This document shows, one piece after another, positions 9,068 through 17,310 of a stretch of 23,994 bases of DNA. Position 1 is the stretch's first letter; every line of letters starts with the position of its first letter. This stretch comes from a virus: positions 1 through 23,994 of the IMG/VR virus record IMGVR_UViG_3300021957_000301. One strand, written 5' to 3'. The position numbers and the translations under genes were made by a program. Below the pieces are notes generated by a model. The model was not told the DNA's origin and ran no database searches. It was given only the letters and a program-made list of their open reading frames with translations.

Positions 9068-10087
9068 TTATGCTGTTATATAGTATAGTGCGTCAGTATC
9101 GCTTGATGTGTACAGTTTAGGTGTCATTAGCATCCATCCATCTGTATTATCAACCCATACGCAGTTTACTATACCGTATTGTTTTACCGTAAAGCTCGTA
9201 CCGTTAAAAAATGTTGCAGGAGTCACGGTGACAGCTCCTGGAGCTCTATTAACAAATGTTTTTGTTTCCCCAACAAAAGAACCGTCTGCCAATGTAGCTG
9301 TGCTAGCAGTACCCAGATTAAAAATAGACATGGGTCGTTCTAAACTTATTGCCTGCGCGTTGGCATTTACTGTTTCTGTTCTGTATCTGATTCCAGTTTG
9401 TATGTGTACTAACCCAGCATTTTTACCAGACACCCCTAAACCAATATCTGTATCTGTCCCATGTGCAGCAAGCTGGGGTATGCCATTTGTTGCGGCATTT
9501 GATATTTGTATATGATTCACAGCATTTGCTGAAGGTGAAATCTCTAAAAACTCTGAACCATTTGTATCATTAATGTGTCCTGTAATGACTGGGTTAGTAA
9601 AGTTGGGTGTTGTAAATGTTTTGTTGGTAAGAGTTTGAGTGTGGTCTTTGAATACAAGCTCATCATCCCCTGTTAGTAGAGGTAGTGTAATAGTCCTATC
9701 AGCTGCTAACTCGCTTACAGCGACAACATATTGATGATCAGCGCTTGTATCATTAATCTGAGGTGTGGTTAACACTGGTGATGTGATAGTTTTATTAGTA
9801 AGAGTTTGCGCCGCTTCGTTCAGTGTGACTGTACCATTAGCAGCTGGAAGAGTAATTGTATGAGCAGAAGATCCCTCAGTGAACCCTAAAATTGTATCAT
9901 GTACCAAACCAGCATAGTTTACACCAGCATCTGACAAAGATACCTTTTGAGTAATCTGAGCACTATCGCCACCTAGTAGAGTATAAAGCTCTACAAAGTT
10001 ATCGTTGATTTTACCTGCTGCAATACGTAGAGTATCGCCAGTACCATCGTTGGCTGTAGTGCCTCTATTGATATTTTGTCTTGCCAT
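9068..10087 (-). CDS. Short fibre-like virion structural protein, 339 aa
   Basis: The start MARQNINRGTTANDGTGDTL followed by KINDNFVELY is a hallmark N-terminus of structural proteins in T4-like marine phages, probably a virion-attachment segment. After it come two imperfect copies of a beta unit: TITLP..GT.TLNEAAQTLTNKTITSP (about residues 78-104) and TITLP..ELVFKDHTQTLTNKTFTTP (about 132-161), each ending in INDT. The C-terminal part (about 250-325) has a compact sandwich-like pattern, with GETKTFVNRAPGAVTVTP and a Trp-rich VNCVWVDNTDGWMLM. It is the first gene after a late promoter, with a predicted leader of about 22 nt. A collar or short-tail-fibre role is inferred from the repeats. I cannot name a T4 counterpart. 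Confidence 0.7.
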   Translation of the reverse strand: MARQNINRGTTANDGTGDTLRIAAGKINDNFVELYTLLGGDSAQITQKVSLSDAGVNYAGLVHDTILGFTEGSSAHTITLPAANGTVTLNEAAQTLTNKTITSPVLTTPQINDTSADHQYVVAVSELAADRTITLPLLTGDDELVFKDHTQTLTNKTFTTPNFTNPVITGHINDTNGSEFLEISPSANAVNHIQISNAATNGIPQLAAHGTDTDIGLGVSGKNAGLVHIQTGIRYRTETVNANAQAISLERPMSIFNLGTASTATLADGSFVGETKTFVNRAPGAVTVTPATFFNGTSFTVKQYGIVNCVWVDNTDGWMLMTPKLYTSSDTDALYYITA

Positions 10088-10114
10088 TGCTAAATCCGTA
10101 TCTGTGGTTAGTTA

Positions 10115-10122
10115 TATTTATA
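10115..10122 (-). promoter_or_regulatory. T4-type late promoter for the 10087-to-1 unit
   Basis: The minus strand carries the exact late-promoter box TATAAATA in the 42-bp gap between the genes ending at 10130 and starting at 10087. The expected transcription start is near 10109, 22 nt ahead of the ATG. In T4 this box is read by the gp55 sigma factor with the gp33/gp45 coactivation system. Confidence 0.75.
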
Positions 10123-10129
10123 AGTGTTT

Positions 10130-11107
10130 TTAAGCTGAATCAGAATCATACCAGGTATATTTAACTTCATCCATAGTATCGAATATTGATCTATCTTGGC
10201 TGAATCTTCCGACTCGACCATCAACACCAGCTGAGTCTTCGTCCATTGTTGGTGAGTTTGTACCCATGAATTCAGCGATGCTATCGTAGTTTTGATCAAT
10301 TTGATCAAGTGGAATGTCTTGGTATGTTTTAACAGCGCTTGGAAGATCAATTCTAAGTTTACCGTATGTACCTCTACCATCTGAATCTACTTCACCAGTA
10401 AGATCTGTAACAGCCAAAGGAATACCTAAAGCAGCTTCGCCTTGAACAACAGGGTCAATACTAACTTTAACAAAGTCTGGCATTGATCCAAAGGCAAAAC
10501 CACCTGTTGTTTCAATAAGAACTTCACCTCCAAAGTACATTCCGGCTGGGTGTACAAACAGTTTATATGCTTCTCTCCATTGCTCAACAGGTATACCTGC
10601 TTTAATTAAAATAGCATATACTTGATATAGTTTGTCATCAGTAAGAAATTTTTGTGACTCAGGTCCAATTCTAGAATCATCAACACCAACCATAAATCTG
10701 TCTTCTTTGGTATATCTAACTTCTGGTGTAATTCCAAAAAACGCTCTGAAGAACTGTTGGATACTATACAATGTACCCTTTGATCTATAAAGAGTGTTAG
10801 AATACTTTGCAGCGGCTCTTTTATTAGTAAATCCTTCAAAGTATGATTGCCCGAGCAGTAATTCGTCTTCAATAAATGATAGTAGAGTTAGATCTGTTGA
10901 AGAGATGTCCCTTGAAAGAAATATATCATGAATTAATCTGCCAGGCGACTGATCAGAGTCTTCAAACTGATTATAATATTGAAGTAGTTTAAGTAGTTTG
11001 GGATATTCGGTTTTAAAATAATCAGGCAAGACTTGTTCGACCTGATGATTATCAGTAAACGTATAATCTCTCCGAAAGTTATCTCTTAGTGTATAATCTC
11101 TTGCCAT
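10130..11107 (-). CDS. Putative baseplate wedge structural protein, 325 aa
   Basis: The gene lies directly downstream of gp25 and gp6 in the same unit, where wedge genes are expected. Residues 26-48 (VLPDYFKTEYPKLLKLLQYY) form a family-like phrase. FPxYxxxDYPxxxxxLxxYY starts are common in large baseplate proteins of marine T4-like phages. FIEDELLLGQSYFEG (78-92) and RSKGTLYSIQQFFRAFFGI (108-126) look like packed helices. The second half is more beta-rich, and the C-terminus is acidic, ending WYDSDSA. A partial equivalent of T4 gp7 or of the P2 gpI fold is possible but unproven. It is far shorter than T4 gp7 (over 1000 aa). The start has only a weak AGTAAGA ahead of it and follows the gp6 stop by 9 bp. 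Confidence 0.6.
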   Translation of the reverse strand: MARDYTLRDNFRRDYTFTDNHQVEQVLPDYFKTEYPKLLKLLQYYNQFEDSDQSPGRLIHDIFLSRDISSTDLTLLSFIEDELLLGQSYFEGFTNKRAAAKYSNTLYRSKGTLYSIQQFFRAFFGITPEVRYTKEDRFMVGVDDSRIGPESQKFLTDDKLYQVYAILIKAGIPVEQWREAYKLFVHPAGMYFGGEVLIETTGGFAFGSMPDFVKVSIDPVVQGEAALGIPLAVTDLTGEVDSDGRGTYGKLRIDLPSAVKTYQDIPLDQIDQNYDSIAEFMGTNSPTMDEDSAGVDGRVGRFSQDRSIFDTMDEVKYTWYDSDSA

Positions 11108-11116
11108 GTCTTACTA

Positions 11117-12940
11117 CTATATTGAAGTTACGGTTACGGCGGAAGCGAATGAAGGATCTTCATCAAACTGTAGAATGTCTTGTCGGATAGGACCAATCGC
11201 ACTTTGGTTAGCTGGAAGCACACTAATTTTAATATAGTTTACACCCCCAATAATACTGTTAGGTTGCCAGCCCACCAGACTTAATTTTCCACCAGCAGCA
11301 TCATAACTTCCCACATTGTCTACAACAACAGTGAGACCATCGATAGTTACAATTTGCAGTTTGTTACTACTTAATTTGTTTCTAATTTTACACGCTCGCC
11401 CGCCAATGTTAAAAGAAGTACTGTCAACAATAAAGTTTTTATCATCAGGAGCAGAGATCGCTGTTGGATATCTTAAAGTAAAATCGTTTTGAGCATCTAG
11501 TCTAGGAGTTATTCTCTGTTGCATCTTAACTTCCATACGTGATGAAAGTACAGCTGGAGAGACATCATCTATCAGTGTTAGTATATTTGATCTTCTATAT
11601 GCTTGCCCAAACTTACCAGTGTTGGTTGTAAAATAATCTCTGATCACAGTGTTAACAGAATCTGTAATACTGTTTAATGAAAGAGTTGTTAGCTTAGGAT
11701 TGAATTGGAAGAAGGTATTTGTTTCCACAAATGTTGTAACTGGATCGACAAATCTCAATCTAAATGAAACAACTGAAAGCTGATTGACCAAGTCTTGTAT
11801 ACTAGTTTTAGTTGTAGTCTGAGTTGATGCTGGTACATCATCTTCAAAAACTATTGACATGTACACAGCACCAAACTCAGGATCTAGGGCATCTTCTCCT
11901 CCAAAAGATTTGATGTCCTTAATTAGAGTAGAAAAGTTTCGTAGAACAAGAGATGAATAATCATCAGCAGTAACCATTCTATTCTGAGTTGCATATTGGA
12001 ACGGAGCATTAATTCTAATCGACTGATTAGTTTCTTTTAAATCACCGCCCAAAGAATTTGTAACAGTTGATGCTGATATAGTATAGTTATTCAATCCCAC
12101 TTGTACTTGAGTAATTGGACTAAACACAGCACCTTCGTTTGCTACAGGACCTGCAACTGAAAGATAATCTATTTCAATTTTGTATCCAGCCTGAGGAGTT
12201 ACTCCAAATGTTACACCATCACCAAATGATAGTTCATAATATTCGTTAGGAGCTTCTTTTAGAATGTATAAAGCTGTCTGAGCGTTAATCAGCGTGGCGT
12301 CTTTAATATTTTGGTAAGTGGTAAAAGCTGTATCTGCTGGTGTTTCATATACACGTACGATAGCAGTATCAAGATCCATATCCTTATCTGGTACAATGTA
12401 CAGAGCATCTTGGGTGATAGCATCTGCAATAAATGTTTTTGTTTTTTGTGTACCTTGATAGATAGTAATATTAGCAGACCCTGTAGTAGTCTTGAATTGA
12501 TAAATGCCCGACCCATCATCAGTAGCTGTTACAGTTTCTCTTGTTTGAAATGTGTAAGTAATATCATCAATTGAACTTTCAAATCTAACTCCAGGGGCTA
12601 AAGAAACTGTAGAAGGTCTTTCAGCTAAAGAAGATAAATTAATTGAAAAGTTGACAACTGCTCTTGATGCAGTCTTTGACTTAGGGATATAACCAATACC
12701 TTCAGCCAAGGATACTAAAGAACTTCTTAGCTGAGCAGTTCCAAGAAATGATTCATTTAACGAAAAGTTTGCGATAAGTCCATTGTAGTGAGTATTATAT
12801 GCTAGCACATCTAATATGTTAGACAATCCAGACGCTTCGAAGTTATAGTCAGCAAACTCATCTTGTTGAGCTAAGAATGTCTTCAAGTTATTTTTAATTG
12901 ACGTAAAGTCTAGGTTTGTTGACTTAATTGTTGTTGCCAT
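11117..12940 (-). CDS. 6: Baseplate wedge protein gp6, 607 aa
   Basis: The N-terminus (STNLDFTSIKNNLKTFL, then FEASGLSNILDVLAYNTHYN at about 34-53) is the classic start of gp6/baseplate-J proteins of T4-like phages. The length is close to T4 gp6 (660 aa). The central region GGDLKETNQSIRINAPFQYA, followed by NRMVTADDYSSLVLRNF (about 298-335), matches the conserved J-type core. gp6 dimers join neighbouring wedges into the inner iris of the baseplate, with gp25 and gp53 as partners. Its ATG overlaps the gp25 stop in a TAATG arrangement, implying translational coupling and matched output of the two wedge partners. Confidence 0.93.
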   Translation of the reverse strand: MATTIKSTNLDFTSIKNNLKTFLAQQDEFADYNFEASGLSNILDVLAYNTHYNGLIANFSLNESFLGTAQLRSSLVSLAEGIGYIPKSKTASRAVVNFSINLSSLAERPSTVSLAPGVRFESSIDDITYTFQTRETVTATDDGSGIYQFKTTTGSANITIYQGTQKTKTFIADAITQDALYIVPDKDMDLDTAIVRVYETPADTAFTTYQNIKDATLINAQTALYILKEAPNEYYELSFGDGVTFGVTPQAGYKIEIDYLSVAGPVANEGAVFSPITQVQVGLNNYTISASTVTNSLGGDLKETNQSIRINAPFQYATQNRMVTADDYSSLVLRNFSTLIKDIKSFGGEDALDPEFGAVYMSIVFEDDVPASTQTTTKTSIQDLVNQLSVVSFRLRFVDPVTTFVETNTFFQFNPKLTTLSLNSITDSVNTVIRDYFTTNTGKFGQAYRRSNILTLIDDVSPAVLSSRMEVKMQQRITPRLDAQNDFTLRYPTAISAPDDKNFIVDSTSFNIGGRACKIRNKLSSNKLQIVTIDGLTVVVDNVGSYDAAGGKLSLVGWQPNSIIGGVNYIKISVLPANQSAIGPIRQDILQFDEDPSFASAVTVTSI

Positions 12941-13386
12941 TATCTTAGCCTCGATAAGTTCGTAGTGAATGTTACAATTTCTTCTGTGCTAACTATCTTA
13001 AACACAATCGACACTCTCATGTCGTTTTGATCTGGAAGAACATTAACATCGATATCCATTACTTCAACCCTAGGCTCATAACTCTGAATAGCGCTTGCAA
13101 TATTAACACTGACTTCTGATTCGGTTTGATCATCAGCAAGTTCAAATAATAGTCCTCTAAGGTTTGCACCAAAGAAAGGTTGAAATGGTTTTTCATAGTG
13201 GTTTGTTAACAGAAGGTTTTTGATCGCCTGTTTAACGGATGATGCATCTTTCTTTTTGTACACATCACCTGCAGGTTTTTTGTTAAACGAAAGATCAACA
13301 TCAACGTAATCTACAGTACGAGATGATATCAGCGTACTCTTTTGTAGATTACCATCTTCTGTTGATAGAACTCTTCTAATAGCCAT
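12940..13386 (-). CDS. 25: Baseplate wedge protein gp25, 148 aa
   Basis: This is a small, single-domain gp25-like protein, near the T4 length of 132 aa. The diagnostic EPR motif is at residues 104-106, in IQSYEPRVEVMDIDV. The stretch NLLLTNHYEKPFQPFFG (57-73) is typical of the family. gp25 forms part of the wedge core with gp6 and helps to initiate the sheath. It is the first gene of its unit, 17 nt after the predicted late transcription start, with a good GGAAG ribosome-binding site. Its stop overlaps the gp6 start. Confidence 0.93.
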   Translation of the reverse strand: MAIRRVLSTEDGNLQKSTLISSRTVDYVDVDLSFNKKPAGDVYKKKDASSVKQAIKNLLLTNHYEKPFQPFFGANLRGLLFELADDQTESEVSVNIASAIQSYEPRVEVMDIDVNVLPDQNDMRVSIVFKIVSTEEIVTFTTNLSRLR

Positions 13387-13408
13387 TTTACTTCCAAATA
13401 ATTTCTAT

Positions 13409-13416
13409 TATTTATA
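13409..13416 (-). promoter_or_regulatory. T4-type late promoter for gp25-gp6 unit
   Basis: An exact TATAAATA on the minus strand sits in the 33-bp gap between genes ending at 13420 and starting at 13386. The predicted start near 13403 leaves a 17-nt leader that includes GGAAG. Confidence 0.78.
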
Positions 13417-13419
13417 CGT

Positions 13420-14514
13420 TTAGATTAGGATGTTTGAGATTGAAATGTAAGACTGCTTAGTCATTGCCTGCCCATCAAACCCTAAACTGTATTGGGGTTC
13501 GTTAAGGTCGACAATTCTAACATCATTAAATGAGCTTAATGCTGATACAATTGCTTGTCTTACTTGTTGATGTCTTGATGTGGGGGCTTTGCTTGTGATA
13601 GGAAATAGCATAAATGTTACAACATGACTCCGTCTCACAGACTCGTTAACAATGGATTTTACACGTTCTCCAATTGCCTGTGGAGTATCTGTGGAAGTGA
13701 CAGTATCATTGTATCCAGCTGATATCACTACAACTTCGCCTGATTTGATCTTTTTAATATTTTGTTTAATTGTTTCATCACGAGATGTTCGTCCATCAGA
13801 TGCATAAGACTGCCATGGATCTCCACCGTAAACTCTGAGTAACCTTGCATGAATGTCTCCAACGGTAAAGTATCCAGCAACTTGATCAGGTAGTATTGCT
13901 GGAAACTTAACTGAAGTATCTGGGATCTCAGTTATCTCAACCAATTGACTAACTGCCTGTACAGTATTGTTGAATCTTGTTTCAGCTATTCTATCAAACT
14001 TTACATTATAGTTGGTTGGAATTTCAGGTACCTGTATTATAATTTGAGCGTTTAGCTCACCTTCAACATAGGTATCATAATCAAGAATGATTTTGTCAAA
14101 TGTTGGATGAAACACTTGAAGATACTTTGCTAATTCAAATGTCTTATCGTTGTCTGTTTTACCATTTCTTCTTAGTTCATAAACAATCCCTCTACCGGTT
14201 GTAGCAAGAAAGTTGTGATTATCTTCACTCTCTGTGATCTGTTCTTCAGGCGCTGGTTTGTATATACCCTCCACAACAACAAGCTGATGTAAAGAAAATC
14301 TTTTATCGTTATCCCTAATAGCTCTTACTATCTCTGCATGTGGAATTAAGTTTCTAGCAAGTTGTTTGCGTTCTTCTATAGTAGGTATGTGGTCTAATGT
14401 AACTCCATTAAGAAAAGATCCAATTGTTACTCCATCGCACAATGCTGTAGAAGCATCAATTGTTTCCAATCGTTCTGGAGCAAATCTTAAATCTGGTAAA
14501 TAATTTCTTGGCAT
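13420..14514 (-). CDS. Hub-region protein with degenerate SGNH-hydrolase-like C-terminus, 364 aa
   Basis: The last third (about residues 212-364) follows the SGNH order. A block-I-like YFTVGDIHARLL has GDI at 219-221 where GDS is expected. A block-III-like VVVISAGYND has GYND at 267-270, keeping the Gly and Asn. A final DGQAMTKQSYISIS (347-360) stands where catalytic DGxHPT is expected. So the nucleophile Ser appears as Ile and the His as Ala, suggesting loss of esterase activity. The first 200 residues include LARNLIPHAEIVRAIRDN, LVVVEGIYKPAPEE and GRGIVYELRR. These form a separate domain, which I recognise only loosely from marine T4-like phages. Its start overlaps the stop of the beta-helix gene (TAATG), placing it with the hub and tip proteins. 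It may be a carbohydrate-binding or purely structural tip component. Confidence 0.6.
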   Translation of the reverse strand: MPRNYLPDLRFAPERLETIDASTALCDGVTIGSFLNGVTLDHIPTIEERKQLARNLIPHAEIVRAIRDNDKRFSLHQLVVVEGIYKPAPEEQITESEDNHNFLATTGRGIVYELRRNGKTDNDKTFELAKYLQVFHPTFDKIILDYDTYVEGELNAQIIIQVPEIPTNYNVKFDRIAETRFNNTVQAVSQLVEITEIPDTSVKFPAILPDQVAGYFTVGDIHARLLRVYGGDPWQSYASDGRTSRDETIKQNIKKIKSGEVVVISAGYNDTVTSTDTPQAIGERVKSIVNESVRRSHVVTFMLFPITSKAPTSRHQQVRQAIVSALSSFNDVRIVDLNEPQYSLGFDGQAMTKQSYISISNILI

Positions 14515-15929
14515 TATACAGCCTTTATTCTTTTAGATGTTAGAGTCTGTGAAGGACTACCAATAGGTGTCTGCCCCTGCACAACAATTGAAGTTGTATC
14601 CACAATAGTTGATACGTTAGGTGGGCTAGTCTTAGCATATTCTGGAGATAGTTTACCTTGAGATTGCATCAGCGCAATAAACTCTGGATTGTTTCTGTGA
14701 GCTGGATCTCTCATTTTTGATCGTACTTGTCCAGCAGTTAGTTGTTTATCAGTTACACCAGCCGTTTTAGATGATAGATCAATATTGTTTTTTATTACAT
14801 TATCGGGGTCTACAGTCACTTTCTTAACACCTTTAGAGCCCTTTGTCCTATAATCTGTTAGTAATGTAGAAGTAGGTAAAGCCGTTGCAGTTGTGTCTCT
14901 TGCAGTATCATCTACAGGATAGTCGGGATTAGTTCCTACACTCGGTGTATATGTAGAAGGTGCAGCAGTCCCATCAGGATAGCTTTGATGGAGAGATGTC
15001 CCTGCTGTTGTCGCTGTTCTTGCATTGCCCTCTAAGTCTCCATACACAACATTTGTATCTACTGTCTCTGACCAAACTGTTTTCTTTGTATGCATGTTGT
15101 AGTTGTACATAATAATGTTTTCACCACCTATTGTACCCTGATCACCAAATACTGATATATTATCCGCAGCAATATTAGCTTCAGGAGATGTCATAACAAC
15201 CTCCTCTTCAGCAGTCATAGTAAGAGTGCCAGAGGATGCTACTAGGAAGTCTCCTTCAACTGCATATCTGGAGTCACCTTTTACAATTGTATTAAGACCT
15301 TCATGGAATGTTGCCATCCCACCTCCAGTTATAATATGAGATTGATTGCCTTTGACTGTTCTATTATCATCTCCATATATTGTGGCAATAGACGGTCCAT
15401 TGATAGTTTCAACTTTCTTTTGAGAGTTAACATTAAATGCACCTCCAACATCAATATTCAGATCACCAGTAACACTTAATGATAGGTTTCCTTGAAATGA
15501 TAATTTACCATCACCTGTTACAGAAAGATTATAATCTTCATTTACAACATCAACTCTTCTTTTAGAAGAAACTATAATAGATCCATCAGGACCAATGTTT
15601 ATTCCTGTTCCATCGGTATGACGAATCATGATTCTTTCAGATCCAGATGTGTCGTTATATTCAATTGAATGTCCACTAGGAGTTGTATATTCATATACCT
15701 GAGTGTACTCTGCTTCGTTCCCTTGAATTGTGTTATCAGGAATTTCGACCCCAAATGTGTTTAGAAGTTTACCACCTCGATTTGTTGTTGCTCTATTCTC
15801 TGCGCCTGGAGCTGGATGTACTCCAGTTTGATCTCCAACACCACTTTCTACTCGGCCGGCAGTTTGTACAGGACCACTTCCCTGTGTGGTAGTTCTATTA
15901 ACAAGACTCTCTACATTTCTAGTTGACAT
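14514..15929 (-). CDS. Beta-helix spike/tip protein resembling the gp5 C-terminus, 471 aa
   Basis: Residues about 86-275 consist of short alternating beta segments broken by Gly, Asp and Asn: HSIEYNDTSGSERIMIRHTD, INIGPDGSIIVSS, NLSVTGDGKLSF, LSLSVTGDLNIDV, and so on. This is the pattern of the intertwined triple-stranded beta-helix of T4 gp5 and VgrG spikes. The N-terminal 80 residues are low in structure (many Gly, Thr and Asn). After the helix comes YGDLEGNARTATTAG (296-310), then a tail with QVRSKMRD and linker-like sequence. No OB-fold or lysozyme domain is present here; both are in the gene at 17311-18429. TAATG overlaps with both neighbours indicate coupled translation. The likely role is the membrane-piercing needle or part of it. 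Confidence 0.68.
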   Translation of the reverse strand: MSTRNVESLVNRTTTQGSGPVQTAGRVESGVGDQTGVHPAPGAENRATTNRGGKLLNTFGVEIPDNTIQGNEAEYTQVYEYTTPSGHSIEYNDTSGSERIMIRHTDGTGINIGPDGSIIVSSKRRVDVVNEDYNLSVTGDGKLSFQGNLSLSVTGDLNIDVGGAFNVNSQKKVETINGPSIATIYGDDNRTVKGNQSHIITGGGMATFHEGLNTIVKGDSRYAVEGDFLVASSGTLTMTAEEEVVMTSPEANIAADNISVFGDQGTIGGENIIMYNYNMHTKKTVWSETVDTNVVYGDLEGNARTATTAGTSLHQSYPDGTAAPSTYTPSVGTNPDYPVDDTARDTTATALPTSTLLTDYRTKGSKGVKKVTVDPDNVIKNNIDLSSKTAGVTDKQLTAGQVRSKMRDPAHRNNPEFIALMQSQGKLSPEYAKTSPPNVSTIVDTTSIVVQGQTPIGSPSQTLTSKRIKAV

Positions 15930-17308
15930 TACACGTTTCCTTGCGCTGCTGATATAAGCTGCTGAGAAGAAAATGATCTCGAAGCACTACCATAATTTAC
16001 TTTTTTAAATGAAGCAATATAGTTTCCCATATTTACTCCAACTTTTACTTCTGAATCACCAGTATCTATCTCAGCATCAAACACCTGACCCCCTGGCCAT
16101 ACACTATAAAATGATTCAATCAACTGTTTAACACTCTTACCTTGCATCACAGTTGCAGGAGCTCCTACAACATGAGGAATCACAACACCTATTGAAAATT
16201 TACTATGAGTTGTTGAGAACGTACCTTCTCTTGATAGTGGCCTTCCTCGTTGAATATTGCCGTTGGGCAATACAACATAGTGAAAGGGAATACCATCATT
16301 ACCATCAGCAATATATGTTTGGTGAATCTCTTTTGAGGTAAGAACCTGATTTTCTGTCATCTGATGTCCAAAGAATACAATTTCTGTTATTTCTCTCGAG
16401 CTCTTCAACATCTCAATAGTTAGTTGTTCTTGAGTTGCTATAATATCAAAAAAGTCTTCAGTAGTCTGGGCGCCATTCCATTCGTTGTTTTTATCTGATA
16501 CATCATATACTCCTGTAGAAGAAGATCCTACATTTCTTTTATCAATCTGATCTTCCAAGCTAGTTGGCACACCGGCAAGTACTCTTTCAATCTCGTCAAT
16601 ACTTTTATCTGATACACTACCAACAAGCTCAGTCGCTTCATTTAACTTATTATTTTGTAAAAGAACGAGAGCTTCTCCAGCTATTTTTTCACTAACCCCA
16701 AGATTTTCAATAATGTTTAACGGGCGGGTATCATTCTGTAAGATAACATCTTGAAGAACATTACCAGTAACAGATCCTAAAATATCTGAGAACGATGTAT
16801 TGAAAGAAGATACAGCAGAGGACAGATCGCTTGAAAATTCACTAAAAGTTTTACTGACTAAATCAGAAACTTGCCCTGCATATTGCTCTGGTACAATATT
16901 TCCTAGAATAGCTGTTAGTTGCTTGTCAGTTGGAGATGCAACAAATTTAACGCCAGCTTTAACTCCTTCAGCAGTAGCACTTGTGAATACCAAATCGTTG
17001 AAAGAGTTATCTACCTGATTGCCTGTGATCAGATCAAGATCGCTTTTGCTTGCACTAACATCTTGAACAATTTGACTTTGTAGGCCGGTAAGATTTTCTG
17101 TTAACAACCCAATAGCTACAGCTGCATCAACTGTGGTATTTAATCCCTGTACACCACCAATTGTAGCATTTATATCATCACCAAGGCTTGAAGAGTTAAG
17201 CGCTTGAACTGATGAAGCCACTGTAGTTGCTTCTGTTGCAAGTTTGTCAAACCCAGATATGATACCAAGGCTTTTTAGTTTTGAATTAAGTGATAAAAGA
17301 GTTGCCAT
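15929..17308 (-). CDS. Hub-region protein with amidase/PGRP-like C-terminal domain, 459 aa
   Basis: Residues 1-250 are helical and Ser/Ala-rich with no domain I recognise. Residues about 305-430 resemble the N-acetylmuramoyl-L-alanine amidase type 2 (T7 lysozyme/PGRP) fold. The order is EIVFFGHQ, a helix LTSKEIHQTY, PFHYVVLPNGNIQRGRPL, GTFSTTHSKFSIGVV, then a helix and a final segment. Against T7 lysozyme, the catalytic Tyr in GYHF appears as Phe342, the His of GSHAKG as Phe364, and the last zinc-ligand region (DAEIDTGDSEVKVGVNM) has no His or Cys. It may therefore bind peptidoglycan without cutting it. It follows the gp5-like gene by 2 bp, with GGAGG lying just before and across that gene's stop, and overlaps the beta-helix gene start as TAATG. 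Confidence 0.6.
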   Translation of the reverse strand: MATLLSLNSKLKSLGIISGFDKLATEATTVASSVQALNSSSLGDDINATIGGVQGLNTTVDAAVAIGLLTENLTGLQSQIVQDVSASKSDLDLITGNQVDNSFNDLVFTSATAEGVKAGVKFVASPTDKQLTAILGNIVPEQYAGQVSDLVSKTFSEFSSDLSSAVSSFNTSFSDILGSVTGNVLQDVILQNDTRPLNIIENLGVSEKIAGEALVLLQNNKLNEATELVGSVSDKSIDEIERVLAGVPTSLEDQIDKRNVGSSSTGVYDVSDKNNEWNGAQTTEDFFDIIATQEQLTIEMLKSSREITEIVFFGHQMTENQVLTSKEIHQTYIADGNDGIPFHYVVLPNGNIQRGRPLSREGTFSTTHSKFSIGVVIPHVVGAPATVMQGKSVKQLIESFYSVWPGGQVFDAEIDTGDSEVKVGVNMGNYIASFKKVNYGSASRSFSSQQLISAAQGNV

Positions 17309-17310
17309 TA

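Noticed and set aside
9108-9515. 135-codon plus-strand frame opposite the 339-aa fibre-like gene
   Set aside because: Antisense shadow; no promoter, no ribosome-binding site, no recognisable domain.
10108-10380. Minus-strand frame overlapping the end of the 325-aa gene, and another at 10606-10872
   Set aside because: Both are shifted readings of the 325-aa gene with no start signals; the main frame has coherent wedge-like features.
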